Shown: piece by piece, positions 1-7,839 of the stretch
Layout: each line of letters opens with the position of its first letter
How positions within the stretch are numbered: position 1 is the stretch's first letter
Assembly: GCA_002336405.1 (NCBI GenBank)
Contig: DDEJ01000053.1
Coordinates: 1-12,011, forward strand
Reading direction: 5' to 3'
Source of the DNA: Rhodobacteraceae bacterium UBA1957
Lineage (GTDB): Bacteria > Pseudomonadota > Alphaproteobacteria > Rhodobacterales > Rhodobacteraceae
Length of the DNA: 12,011 nucleotides
Notes under the pieces: generated by a model
Databases searched by the model: none
What the model was told of the DNA's origin: nothing
The model's input: the letters and a program-made list of their open reading frames with translations, nothing else
Program-made: the position numbers and the translations under genes

Positions 1-1003
<1,003 letters not shown>

Positions 1004-1005
<2 letters not shown>

Positions 1006-1010
1006 GGAGG
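1004..1010 (+). promoter_or_regulatory. Strong ribosome binding site of atpC
   Basis: AAGGAGG lies six bases before the ATG at 1017 and shares its first two bases with the atpD stop codon. It is a near-perfect match to the anti-Shine-Dalgarno sequence. It fixes the atpC start and suggests efficient re-initiation by ribosomes finishing atpD. Confidence 0.85.
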
Positions 1011-1016
1011 GCCGGA

Positions 1017-1427
1017 ATGGCTGATACAATGCAATTTGATCTGGTAAGCCCCGAGCGCCGTCTCGCATCTATGCAGGTGCAAGCGGTGCTGGTTCCGGGG
1101 GCTGATGGCGATTTGACAGCAATGGCAGATCACGCGCCATTGATTACAACCCTGCGGCCCGGGATGCTGCGGGTTGAAAGCGGCGCGGGCCATCAGGAAT
1201 ATCTGGTGACGGGTGGATTTGCCGAAATTGGAGATGGCCTGTCGGTTCTGGCCGAGCAAGCGCTGCTGCGCGCTGATGTCACGCAAGACATCTTTGACAC
1301 GCTTGCAGCCGATGCCAAGGCTGCCCATGATGCGGCAAAATCCAGCGGCGGGGACATTGATGCGACCTTTAAACGGGTTGCAGATATCGAAGCAGTCGGC
1401 ACCGAACTTGGCATGACCACGCGCTGA
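1017..1427 (+). CDS. atpC: F1 ATP synthase subunit epsilon
   Basis: Epsilon subunit of the central stalk of F1; with gamma it transmits rotation and in many bacteria restrains ATP hydrolysis. The protein has 136 residues. The N-terminal beta-sandwich carries the family pattern FDLVSPER (7-14), then [19 protein letters not shown], then TLRPGMLRV. The C-terminal part is Ala/Asp-rich and helical, as in the usual two-helix domain. The start is set by the AAGGAGG at 1004-1010. It follows atpD by 11 bases and is the last gene of this atp cluster, since a hairpin terminator follows about 40 bases after the stop. Nothing unusual is seen in it. Confidence 0.97.
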   Translation: MADTMQFDLVSPERRLASMQVQAVLVPGADGDLTAMADHAPLITTLRPGMLRVESGAGHQEYLVTGGFAEIGDGLSVLAEQALLRADVTQDIFDTLAADAKAAHDAAKSSGGDIDATFKRVADIEAVGTELGMTTR

Positions 1428-1466
1428 ACTATGCGTTTGTTCCCACCACTGCCCTAGACTAAGAGT

Positions 1467-1497
1467 AAAAAGCCTCGAAACTATCGAGGCTTTTTTT
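1467..1497. terminator. Bidirectional rho-independent terminator between atpC and prs
   Basis: AGCCTCGA (1471-1478) pairs perfectly with TCGAGGCT (1484-1491) around a five-base loop, AACTA. The + strand copy is followed by a T run (1491-1497), and the - strand copy is followed by its own T run, the complement of AAAA at 1467-1470. It therefore can end atpC transcription rightward and prs transcription leftward; prs stops 36 bases to its right. This is read directly from the sequence. Confidence 0.93.
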
Positions 1498-1532
1498 ATG
1501 CGTGTAACCGGCCCTGAACCCGCCACGGCCGC

Positions 1533-2549
1533 CTATTTATTAAACAGGCCCTCATAAATCGGTTCCATCGTTTCGCCGTCAAACAAAGACGACACAGATG
1601 TGCCATTCCAGATGTTCAAAATGGCCTGTGCAAACATCGGCGCCGTGGGAACGATCCGGATATTGGGGGCATTTTTCACTGGATCTGTCGCTTGAATCGA
1701 GTCCGTGATTACCAAAGATTTCATCACAGATTTTGACACGCGCTCGACCGCTGGCCCCGAAAGAACCCCATGGGTGATATAGGCATGAACTTCACTGGCG
1801 CCGTTCTCTATCAATAGATCAGCGGCTTTGCACAAGGTGCCGGCTGTATCGCAAATGTCGTCAACGATGATGCATTTTTTGCCCTCAACAGTGCCGATAA
1901 CGGTCATTTCGGCAATTTCGCCGGCTTTTTCACGCCGCTTGTCGACGATGGCCAGAGGGGCCGAAATCCGTTTTGCTAACTCGCGCGCCCGTGCAACGCC
2001 GCCAACGTCTGGGGATACCAACATGATATCGTCCATTTTGCCTTTGAACTGGTGCTCGATATCCAGAGCAAAAATTGGCGATGCATATAAGTTGTCGACG
2101 GGAATATCAAAAAACCCTTGGATTTGTGCGGCGTGTAAATCCATTGTCAAAATCCGCTCAATTCCGGATTCGACCAGCATATTCGCCACCAATTTCGCGC
2201 TGATGGGTGTGCGGGCTTTCGACCGGCGATCCTGTCGTGCATAGCCGAAATAGGGTATGATTGCGGTAATGCGGCTGGCCGATGAGCGCCGCAAGGCATC
2301 TGATATAATCAGCAGTTCCATCAGGTGGTCATTGGCGGGGTTCGAAGTCGGTTGGATGACGAACATATCTTCGCCACGTACGTTTTCGTAAACCTCGACA
2401 AAAACCTCTTGGTCATTGAACCGCTCAACGCGGGCATCCACCAGTCCGACTGATTTTCCGCGGTGAAATGACATACGGCGGGCGATTGCTTTTGCCAGGG
2501 CTGGGTTGGCGTTGCCGGAGATAAGTTTGGGGTCAGTCAGTGTTGGCAT
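1533..2549 (-). CDS. prs: Ribose-phosphate pyrophosphokinase (PRPP synthetase)
   Basis: Cytoplasmic enzyme that transfers pyrophosphate from ATP to ribose 5-phosphate to give PRPP, the precursor of purine, pyrimidine, histidine, tryptophan and NAD synthesis. The 338 residues include the ATP-binding flexible segment [10 protein letters not shown] (100-109), the catalytic His region [11 protein letters not shown] (137-147), the loop DKRREKAGE (203-211) with the catalytic Lys and Arg, and the PRPP-binding loop [13 protein letters not shown] (227-239). It is somewhat longer than the roughly 315 residues of the E. coli enzyme, mainly at both ends. ATG at 2549 is preceded on the minus strand by TAAGGA (2566-2561). 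It is convergent with atpC and shares its terminator. It appears to be transcribed alone. Confidence 0.97.
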   Translation of the reverse strand: MPTLTDPKLISGNANPALAKAIARRMSFHRGKSVGLVDARVERFNDQEVFVEVYENVRGEDMFVIQPTSNPANDHLMELLIISDALRRSSASRITAIIPYFGYARQDRRSKARTPISAKLVANMLVESGIERILTMDLHAAQIQGFFDIPVDNLYASPIFALDIEHQFKGKMDDIMLVSPDVGGVARARELAKRISAPLAIVDKRREKAGEIAEMTVIGTVEGKKCIIVDDICDTAGTLCKAADLLIENGASEVHAYITHGVLSGPAVERVSKSVMKSLVITDSIQATDPVKNAPNIRIVPTAPMFAQAILNIWNGTSVSSLFDGETMEPIYEGLFNK

Positions 2550-2654
2550 GTTTGGCTAAGTCCTTAGGTGCGCTAGATCACAGAATCATAACATTGACAC
2601 CGCTTAACATGTGCGTCACCGCTGGCAAAGTGATGCTTGCAAAGGAGAGAAAAT
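2550..2654. promoter_or_regulatory. Divergent intergenic region, prs / isomerase, with candidate prs -10
   Basis: About 105 bases separate prs from the gene on the plus strand. On the minus strand TATGAT (2590-2585) is a good -10 hexamer placed about 35 bases before the prs ATG, but no convincing -35 lies 16-18 bases upstream of it. On the plus strand TTGACA occurs at 2594-2599 without a matching -10. The region must hold start signals for both genes, but only the prs -10 is offered as a candidate. Confidence 0.3.
2642..2647 (+). promoter_or_regulatory. Ribosome binding site that decides a TTG start
   Basis: AAGGAG lies seven bases before TTG at 2655. A second in-frame TTG at 2637 lies upstream of this site and would put the Shine-Dalgarno sequence inside the coding region. 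The 2655 start also gives an N-terminus beginning MTQIDCYF, which matches where this family normally begins. Confidence 0.8.
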
Positions 2655-3254
2655 TTGACCCAGATTGACTGTTATTTTTCGGTAATTTCGCCCTATACCT
2701 ATCTGGCTGGAGAGCGTTTGGACGAAATTGCCCAGCGCCATAACGCCAGAGTTGTATACCGGCCGTTGGATGTGATCGCACTGTTCTCACGTACCGGTGG
2801 CACCGCTCCAAAAGAACGTCATGCCAGCCGCAAAGAATACCGTCTGCAAGAACTGGTGCGTCAGGCCAAAAATGTGGGTTTACCCCTCAACCTGCAGCCG
2901 GCGCATTGGCCAGTTAATCAGGCCCCGGCGTCCTATGCTTTCATAGCGGCGAAAAACAATGGTGATGGCAATATTGGTAAATTGATGCATGTCATGACCC
3001 GAGCCTGCTGGTCCGAACAGCGCGATGTCTCGCAAGATGAAGTGATCCGCGACTGTCTCAGTGCGGCGGGCTTTGATCCGGCGCTGGCCGACAGTGGGCT
3101 GCTGCAAGGGGCGGAGGAATATGTCGCCAATCTAGAGCATGCAGTCGAGGCCGGGGCCTTTGGCGCGCCGTTTTTCATCGTGAATGACGGACAGCGTTTC
3201 TGGGGTCAGGACCGTCTTGCCGATCTTGATGCACATCTGGCAGGCGGGGTCTAA
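2655..3254 (+). CDS. 2-hydroxychromene-2-carboxylate isomerase-like protein (DsbA-fold, kappa-GST type)
   Basis: Thioredoxin-fold protein of 199 residues related to glutathione-dependent 2-hydroxychromene-2-carboxylate isomerase of naphthalene breakdown and to kappa-class glutathione transferases. The N-terminal strand and helix read CYFSVISPYTYLAGERL, with Ser12 at the place of the active-site Ser of the family. GLPLNLQPAHWPVN (75-88) is the usual GxPF...P..FPVN region, and FGAPFFIVNDGQRFWGQDRL (169-188) is the typical C-terminal thioredoxin-fold signature with cis-Pro and the WGQDRL glutathione-side motif. Translation starts at TTG, chosen for the AAGGAG at 2642-2647. The stop overlaps the ATG of the alpha/beta hydrolase gene. 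The fold assignment is firm; the substrate is unknown, and no naphthalene catabolic genes are nearby. Confidence 0.9.
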   Translation: MTQIDCYFSVISPYTYLAGERLDEIAQRHNARVVYRPLDVIALFSRTGGTAPKERHASRKEYRLQELVRQAKNVGLPLNLQPAHWPVNQAPASYAFIAAKNNGDGNIGKLMHVMTRACWSEQRDVSQDEVIRDCLSAAGFDPALADSGLLQGAEEYVANLEHAVEAGAFGAPFFIVNDGQRFWGQDRLADLDAHLAGGV

Positions 3255-4060
3255 TGCCCTATGACCTGCGGGCAGGTCACCAGACCTATTGGCGGCGGTT
3301 TGGCATTGGATCGCGCCCCACAATCTTGTTGCATTGCTCACTGGCCCATTCCGGCGCGTGGGTGGGCCTGGCGGAGGAAATGTCCCCCGACCTTCAGATG
3401 ACGGCGTTTGATCTGCCGGGCCACGGGCGCAGTGCAGATTGGGATGGCGTGGCAGACTATCAATATCTCAGCACACAGATTGCCGCCAGCTTTATTACCG
3501 AACCTGTGGATTTGATCGGGCATTCCTTTGGGGCAACGGTGGCGCTGCGATTGGCGGCAGAACAGCCGCAGAAACTGCGCTCGCTCACCTTGATAGAGCC
3601 GGTTTTTTTTGCTGTGGCTGCACAGGATGCGCCCGAAATGTTTTTGTTGGCCCAGCCGCATATGGATGCTGTGAAACATGCTTTGGCGCAGGGCGACCGC
3701 TTAGAGGCTGCGCGGATTTTTGTTGGTGTTTGGGGTGATGGCCGGGCTTGGGATGACCTGTCCGACAGGTATAAAGACGGTCTTGTACGGCGCATTCATA
3801 TTATCGAGGCGACAGAAGGTGCGCTATATCATGATACTGCGCGCCTGCTTGCCGCCGGTGGTTTGGAGGGTATTAATACGCCAACACTATTAATGCACGG
3901 GGCGCGGTCCGAGCCGATTATCCCAATAATTAATACAGGCCTCGCCCAGCGCTTGCGTCACAGCACCACGGTCGAGATTGCGGGCGCGTCGCATATGATG
4001 CCACTGTCGCATCCGTACGACTGCGCCCGGGAAATTCTGAAATTTATGGATTGCGTTTGA
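3254..4060 (+). CDS. Alpha/beta hydrolase
   Basis: Cytoplasmic hydrolase of 268 residues with no signal peptide. The oxyanion region is LLHCSLAHSGAW (25-36), where the common His-Gly is His-Cys. DLPGHGRS (53-60) follows strand 4. The nucleophile elbow is GHSFG (89-93) with Ser91, and the catalytic His is His247 in GASHMMPLSHP. The acid position after strand 7 appears to be Glu220 in HGARSEPIIP, where most relatives have Asp. A helical lid lies between about 120 and 200. The start ATG overlaps the last base of the preceding stop codon, so the two are probably translated together and may act on one substrate, but nothing in the sequence says which. It could be an esterase, C-C hydrolase or lactonase. 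An eight-T run at 3603-3610 lies in the frame. Confidence 0.9.
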   Translation: MPYDLRAGHQTYWRRFGIGSRPTILLHCSLAHSGAWVGLAEEMSPDLQMTAFDLPGHGRSADWDGVADYQYLSTQIAASFITEPVDLIGHSFGATVALRLAAEQPQKLRSLTLIEPVFFAVAAQDAPEMFLLAQPHMDAVKHALAQGDRLEAARIFVGVWGDGRAWDDLSDRYKDGLVRRIHIIEATEGALYHDTARLLAAGGLEGINTPTLLMHGARSEPIIPIINTGLAQRLRHSTTVEIAGASHMMPLSHPYDCAREILKFMDCV

Positions 4061-4079
4061 AAGTTGATTTCGGCCACGG

Positions 4080-4685
4080 CTATTTTTGACCAATTTTTGG
4101 CTCTGTGCCTGCCTTCAAGCGGGCAATGTTTGCGCGATGGCGTTCAAACACCAATAAGGCCAGCACAGCACAAAGTCCGATCATCTGCGCCTGCCCAAAC
4201 ACCGCCGCCCATAGCAGCGATGAGGCGGCCGCCACCAGCGCTGAAAGCGATGAGATCCGCATGAAATAGGCGGTGGCCAGCCAGCTTGCGCAGCACGCCA
4301 GTCCCAGCGGAAAAGACAGCCCCAGCATCACGCCCAGAAACGTTGCCGCGCCCTTGCCGCCCTTGAATTTGAGAAAGATTGGAAAGCAATGCCCTATTAG
4401 CGCTGCTAATCCGGCCAGTTGTGCGGCGTCCTCTCCACTTATTGCACGCGCCAGCAACACTGCTGCGGTGCCCTTGCCGCCGTCTAAAATCAGCGTCAAT
4501 GCTGCGGCAGTCTTATTGCCGGTGCGCAGCACATTGGTGGCGCCTATATTGCCCGACCCCTGCTTGCGCAAATCGCCCAGACCCATCAGGCGCGAGAGCA
4601 CGATGCCAAAAGGCACAGAGCCCATCCCATACCCCACAGCAGCCCAGAGACCCAGAATCAGGATAGGTGTATCAATCGGGGTCAT
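4080..4685 (-). CDS. plsY: Glycerol-3-phosphate acyltransferase PlsY
   Basis: Polytopic inner-membrane enzyme that moves an acyl group from acyl phosphate to glycerol 3-phosphate, giving lysophosphatidate, the first step of phospholipid synthesis. The 201 residues are hydrophobic with several membrane segments. All three PlsY motifs are present: GSGNIGATNVLR (43-54), LDGGKGT (67-73) and GHCFPIFLKFKGGKGAAT (98-115). The C-terminus holds RHRANIARLKAGTEPKIG (182-199), the usual cytoplasmic end. ATG at 4685 overlaps the stop of the upstream dihydroorotase-like gene as ATGA, with GAGG (4696-4693) seven bases upstream. It is the last gene of the pyr transcript. The gene ends 19 bases from the convergent hydrolase, and no clear hairpin terminator is visible there. 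Confidence 0.97.
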   Translation of the reverse strand: MTPIDTPILILGLWAAVGYGMGSVPFGIVLSRLMGLGDLRKQGSGNIGATNVLRTGNKTAAALTLILDGGKGTAAVLLARAISGEDAAQLAGLAALIGHCFPIFLKFKGGKGAATFLGVMLGLSFPLGLACCASWLATAYFMRISSLSALVAAASSLLWAAVFGQAQMIGLCAVLALLVFERHRANIARLKAGTEPKIGQK

Positions 4686-5968
4686 ACAGAAGCCTCATAT
4701 ACAGGTTCACCTGCAACATAGGTCGCCAGAACGCGGCCCTGCATCTTGGCTTCGTCAAACGGGGTATTTTTTGACTTCGACAATAGGGTAAAGCGGTTCA
4801 TAACAAACGGCGCATGGGCATCAAACAGCAACAAATCGGCCGGTGCGCCAGCGGCCATGCGCCCGGCGGCCAGGCCCAACCGTTTGGCGGGGTTATATGA
4901 CAGGGCGCGAAATAACTGTGGCAGTTCAAGATCTCCGGCGTGGAACAGCCGCAGCGCAGCGGGCAATAAGGTCTCCAGCGCCACAGCGCCTGAGGCGGCT
5001 TCTTCAAACGGCAGGCGTTTGCTTTCTTCGTCTTGTGGGGTGTGCATCGAGCTTATGATGTCGATCAGGCCACTTTGCACCGCCGCGACCACCGCCTTGC
5101 GGTCTTCTTCAGAGCGCAGGGGCGGTTTGACCTTGAAAAAAGTACGGTAATCGGCGACGTCCAATTCGTTCAGCGTGAGATGATGAATAGAGGTGCCGGC
5201 CGTGATGTCCAGACCGTTGGCCTTGGCGCGTTCCAGTGCCGGCAGGGCACGGGCTGTGGTGATTTGATCGGCGTGATAGCGTGCGCCGGTCATTTCAACC
5301 AGCGCGATATCCCGGTCCAGGCCCATGCGCTCTGCCATTGCCGAGACTGCCGGCAAGCCGCGCAGCGAGGCAAATTTTCCCGAGGTTGCTGCGGCGCCTT
5401 TGGACAGGGTGGGTTCCTGCGGGTGGGCGATTACCAAAGCGCCCAAAGCGCAGGCATAGCTTAGGGCCCGGGCAAATACCTTGGGGTTGCTCACCACGTG
5501 GTCGCAATCGGTAAAGGCGATCGCGCCTGCATCCATTAAAAAGCCAATCTCGCTCATTTCGCGGCCGTTGCGGCCCTTGGTCAGTGCCGCCATCGGTATC
5601 ACATTGACAGGCGTGGCCTGATTGGCGCGCCTGGCGATAAACTCAAGCGTTTCTGGGCTGTCGATCGCCGGGGTGGTGTCGGGGCGGGTGACCATCGTGG
5701 TGATGCCGCCTGCCGCTGCGGCCAGACCTGCAGATTTGAAAGATTCCTTATGCCGTTCGCCTGGCTCACAAACTTTGACGCCAATGTCAATAATACCGGG
5801 TGCGAGGTATTTATTGTGGCAATCCACAGAATGTTCATGGGGGTTTGCACTCAAGGGGGATTGGCTGACTTGGGTGATAAGGCCGTTTTCGATCCGGATG
5901 TCGGCGCGGGTGATGGTCCCGGCCTCGGGGTCGATCACTTGGGCGTTATGCAGCAGTCGCTTGGTCAT
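4682..5968 (-). CDS. pyrX: Dihydroorotase-like protein, probably non-catalytic (PyrX / PyrC' type)
   Basis: Member of the dihydroorotase/amidohydrolase family, 428 residues, whose active relatives close carbamoyl aspartate to dihydroorotate. The fold is recognisable from APGIIDIG (56-63), the AAAAGGITT region (83-91), PDTTP (96-100), AALTKG (127-132), [10 protein letters not shown] (281-290), [21 protein letters not shown] (316 on) and KSKNTPF (398-404). Key positions are changed: the metal-binding HxHxR is GVKVC (63-67), the second His of the YHxxHxS region is Gln235 in YHADQITT, and the catalytic Asp of SDHAP is Met308 in SSMHTP. It overlaps pyrB by four bases (ATGA), with GAGG (5979-5976) placed seven bases before ATG. 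Pseudomonas carries a comparable inactive homologue that forms a complex with aspartate transcarbamoylase. A true dihydroorotase is expected elsewhere in the genome. Confidence 0.88.
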   Translation of the reverse strand: MTKRLLHNAQVIDPEAGTITRADIRIENGLITQVSQSPLSANPHEHSVDCHNKYLAPGIIDIGVKVCEPGERHKESFKSAGLAAAAGGITTMVTRPDTTPAIDSPETLEFIARRANQATPVNVIPMAALTKGRNGREMSEIGFLMDAGAIAFTDCDHVVSNPKVFARALSYACALGALVIAHPQEPTLSKGAAATSGKFASLRGLPAVSAMAERMGLDRDIALVEMTGARYHADQITTARALPALERAKANGLDITAGTSIHHLTLNELDVADYRTFFKVKPPLRSEEDRKAVVAAVQSGLIDIISSMHTPQDEESKRLPFEEAASGAVALETLLPAALRLFHAGDLELPQLFRALSYNPAKRLGLAAGRMAAGAPADLLLFDAHAPFVMNRFTLLSKSKNTPFDEAKMQGRVLATYVAGEPVYEASV

Positions 5969-6921
5969 GCCGTCACCTCGCCGCTGGCGGGGGCGTCGCG
6001 TAGATTGCGTGCCAGCAGGTCCATCGCGGCCATGCGTACTGCAACCCCCATTTCCACCTGTTCCTGTATTACGGATCGGTTGATGTCATCGGCAATTTCG
6101 CCGTCGATTTCCACACCGCGGTTCATCGGTCCGGGATGCATCACAATGGCATCATCTTTGGCATATTGCAGCTTTTCTGAATCCAATCCGTACCGGTGAT
6201 AATATTCCCGCTCCGAGGGGATGAAACCACCATCCATGCGTTCTTTCTGCAATCGCAACATCATCACCACATCCACATCTTGCAATCCGACATGCATATC
6301 TTGATAGACTTCGCAGCCCAGCTCGGCGATGCCGGCAGGCATCAGGGTTGGGGGGCCGATCAGGCGAATTCGGTTTTCCATCTTACCCAGTAGGATAATA
6401 TTCGAACGCGCCACGCGGCTGTGGGCAATATCGCCGCATATTGCGATGTTCAACCGGTGCAGCCGGCCTTTGGCACGACGGATCGTGAGCCCGTCTAACA
6501 GGGCCTGCGTCGGGTGCTCGTGCTGGCCGTCACCGGCATTCAGTACCGTGCAATTGACCTTTTGTGCCAACAGATCCACTGCGCCAGAGTGCGGGTGGCG
6601 CACCACCAAAATATCGGGGTGCATCGCATTTAAGGTCAGCGCGGTATCAATCAGCGTCTCACCTTTTTTGATCGAGCTGGCCTGCATCGCCATATTCATG
6701 ACATCGGCCCCAAGACGTTTGCCTGCCAGTTCAAAGCTGGCCTGTGTCCGGGTTGAGTTTTCAAAAAACATATTGATCTGGGTCAGACCCGCCAGAACAT
6801 CGGAATGTTTCAGTGGCCCGCGGTTCAGCGCCACATACTTGTCAGCAAGATCAAGGATTTCGGTGATTGCCTCGGGCCTGAGGGGTTCGATCCCAAGCAG
6901 GTGCTTGTCGGTGAAACTCAT
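5965..6921 (-). CDS. pyrB: Aspartate carbamoyltransferase catalytic subunit
   Basis: Joins carbamoyl phosphate and aspartate to carbamoyl aspartate, the committed step of pyrimidine synthesis. The 318 residues contain the carbamoyl phosphate loop [12 protein letters not shown] (53-64), the mobile SIKKGETL loop (83-90) supplying Lys to a neighbouring active site, RHP (108-110), HPTQALLDG (136-144), [11 protein letters not shown] (163-173), the aspartate-binding MLRLQKER (221-228) and HPGPMNRG (262-269). All known catalytic residues appear present. ATG at 6921 is preferred over an in-frame upstream start at 7059, because GGAG (6932-6929) lies seven bases before it and homology begins here. It is the first gene of a pyrB, pseudo-dihydroorotase, plsY transcript joined by ATGA overlaps. 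No pyrI regulatory subunit is nearby. Confidence 0.97.
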   Translation of the reverse strand: MSFTDKHLLGIEPLRPEAITEILDLADKYVALNRGPLKHSDVLAGLTQINMFFENSTRTQASFELAGKRLGADVMNMAMQASSIKKGETLIDTALTLNAMHPDILVVRHPHSGAVDLLAQKVNCTVLNAGDGQHEHPTQALLDGLTIRRAKGRLHRLNIAICGDIAHSRVARSNIILLGKMENRIRLIGPPTLMPAGIAELGCEVYQDMHVGLQDVDVVMMLRLQKERMDGGFIPSEREYYHRYGLDSEKLQYAKDDAIVMHPGPMNRGVEIDGEIADDINRSVIQEQVEMGVAVRMAAMDLLARNLRDAPASGEVTA

Positions 6922-6928
6922 CGGGAGG

Positions 6929-6932
6929 CTCC
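6929..6932 (-). promoter_or_regulatory. Ribosome binding site fixing the pyrB start
   Basis: On the minus strand GGAG is followed by seven bases and then ATG at 6921. The longer open frame to 7059 would translate the promoter region and adds 46 residues that match nothing in the family, so this site decides the start. Confidence 0.7.
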
Positions 6933-6946
6933 ATATGGTTTGGCTG

Positions 6947-6975
6947 CTTATAGAAACCGCTGGGGCTTTGGGCAA
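6947..6975 (-). promoter_or_regulatory. Candidate sigma70-type promoter of the pyrB transcript
   Basis: On the minus strand TTGCCC (6975-6970) is followed after exactly 17 bases by TATAAG (6952-6947). Transcription would begin near 6940, leaving an untranslated leader of only about 20 bases before the pyrB ATG at 6921. Such a short leader leaves no room for a pyr attenuator or riboswitch, so any regulation would have to act at initiation. Read from the sequence; start site not proven. Confidence 0.5.
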
Positions 6976-7035
6976 GATGCCGCGCTGTCTTTTGGCGTCT
7001 TTTCGATCCTTGTAAAGCAGGTTAGGCTGTGGGTC

Positions 7036-7839
7036 ATGGAATCGGCAATAGACTGGCACGGCGCGCGGGCGCTGTTAGAATGGCAAATAGAACTGGGTGT
7101 GACCGAGACAATCTTGGACCAGCCGGTGGATCGCTATGCCCTGCCGTCCAAGCTCATGACCGTGGATGCAGCCAAGTCGGTGGCGGCAACCGGGACCGGA
7201 CCGGCGGGTGGCCCCGTAACGCGGGCATCGGCCGGTCCGGACCCGGTTGCGGTGGCTGTGGCAGCCGCCGGGGCGGCACAGACATTGCCCGCTCTGCGTG
7301 AGGCACTGGCGGGGTACGACCACTGTTCTTTGAAACAAGGCGCGCGAAATTTGGTATTTTCGGATGGTAATCCAAAGGCGCGGGTGATGGTGATTGGCGA
7401 GGCCCCAGGACGCGACGAAGATCGTGTTGGGCTTCCTTTTGCGGGCCATGAGGGCCAATTTCTTGATAAGATGCTTTTGACGATTGGTCTTGACCGGACG
7501 GCCACAGAGGTGGCGCGTGGCGTTTATATGGTGACTGTGCTGCCATGGCGTCCACCGCAAAATCGTGATTTGCGGGCTGAAGATATGGCGATGATGGAGC
7601 CGTTTTTGGCCCGCCATGTGGCGTTGGCCGCACCGGATGTGATCGTTTTGATGGGAAATTTGAGTTGCCAGGCCGCGCTGGGTACGCGGGGCATTGCCCG
7701 GCTGCGGGGCACCTGGACCACGGCTTGGGGCCGACCGGCACTGCCGATGCTGCTGCCGGGCATGGTGTTGCGCACACCCGAAGCCAAGCGCGATGCTTGG
7801 GCTGATTTGCTTGCGCTACGTGCGCATTTGGAGGAGTGA
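7036..7839 (+). CDS. Uracil-DNA glycosylase family 4-like protein with altered active-site motifs
   Basis: Relative of the family 4 uracil-DNA glycosylases, which remove uracil from DNA; 267 residues. An N-terminal piece of about 40 residues is followed by an Ala/Pro/Gly-rich linker (about 44-83). The catalytic domain has motif 1 [17 protein letters not shown] (121-137) and the WRPPQNR segment (171-177). [12 protein letters not shown] and RLRGTW follow. The second active-site motif, normally HPAYLLR in relatives, reads LPGMVLR (240-246), so the His is Leu240. The Asn usually found before the RPP segment is Thr167 (VTVLPW). Only two Cys occur (97 and 211), so the classic four-Cys iron-sulfur ligand set is absent. 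The start ATG has only a weak upstream AGG. It overlaps moaB (TGATG). The family is clear; glycosylase activity is doubtful. Confidence 0.87.
   Translation: MESAIDWHGARALLEWQIELGVTETILDQPVDRYALPSKLMTVDAAKSVAATGTGPAGGPVTRASAGPDPVAVAVAAAGAAQTLPALREALAGYDHCSLKQGARNLVFSDGNPKARVMVIGEAPGRDEDRVGLPFAGHEGQFLDKMLLTIGLDRTATEVARGVYMVTVLPWRPPQNRDLRAEDMAMMEPFLARHVALAAPDVIVLMGNLSCQAALGTRGIARLRGTWTTAWGRPALPMLLPGMVLRTPEAKRDAWADLLALRAHLEE

Noticed and set aside
4061..4110. Possible terminator between the hydrolase and plsY with T-rich stretches
   Set aside because: T runs are present but I could not find a stable stem directly before them on either strand.
6805..7035. N-terminal extension of the glycosylase-like gene back to 6805
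   Set aside because: It runs antisense through the pyrB start and promoter; the family N-terminus begins at MESAIDW from 7036.
6922..7059. N-terminal extension of pyrB to an upstream ATG at 7059
   Set aside because: It would cover the promoter and the GGAG ribosome site and adds 46 residues unlike any aspartate carbamoyltransferase.
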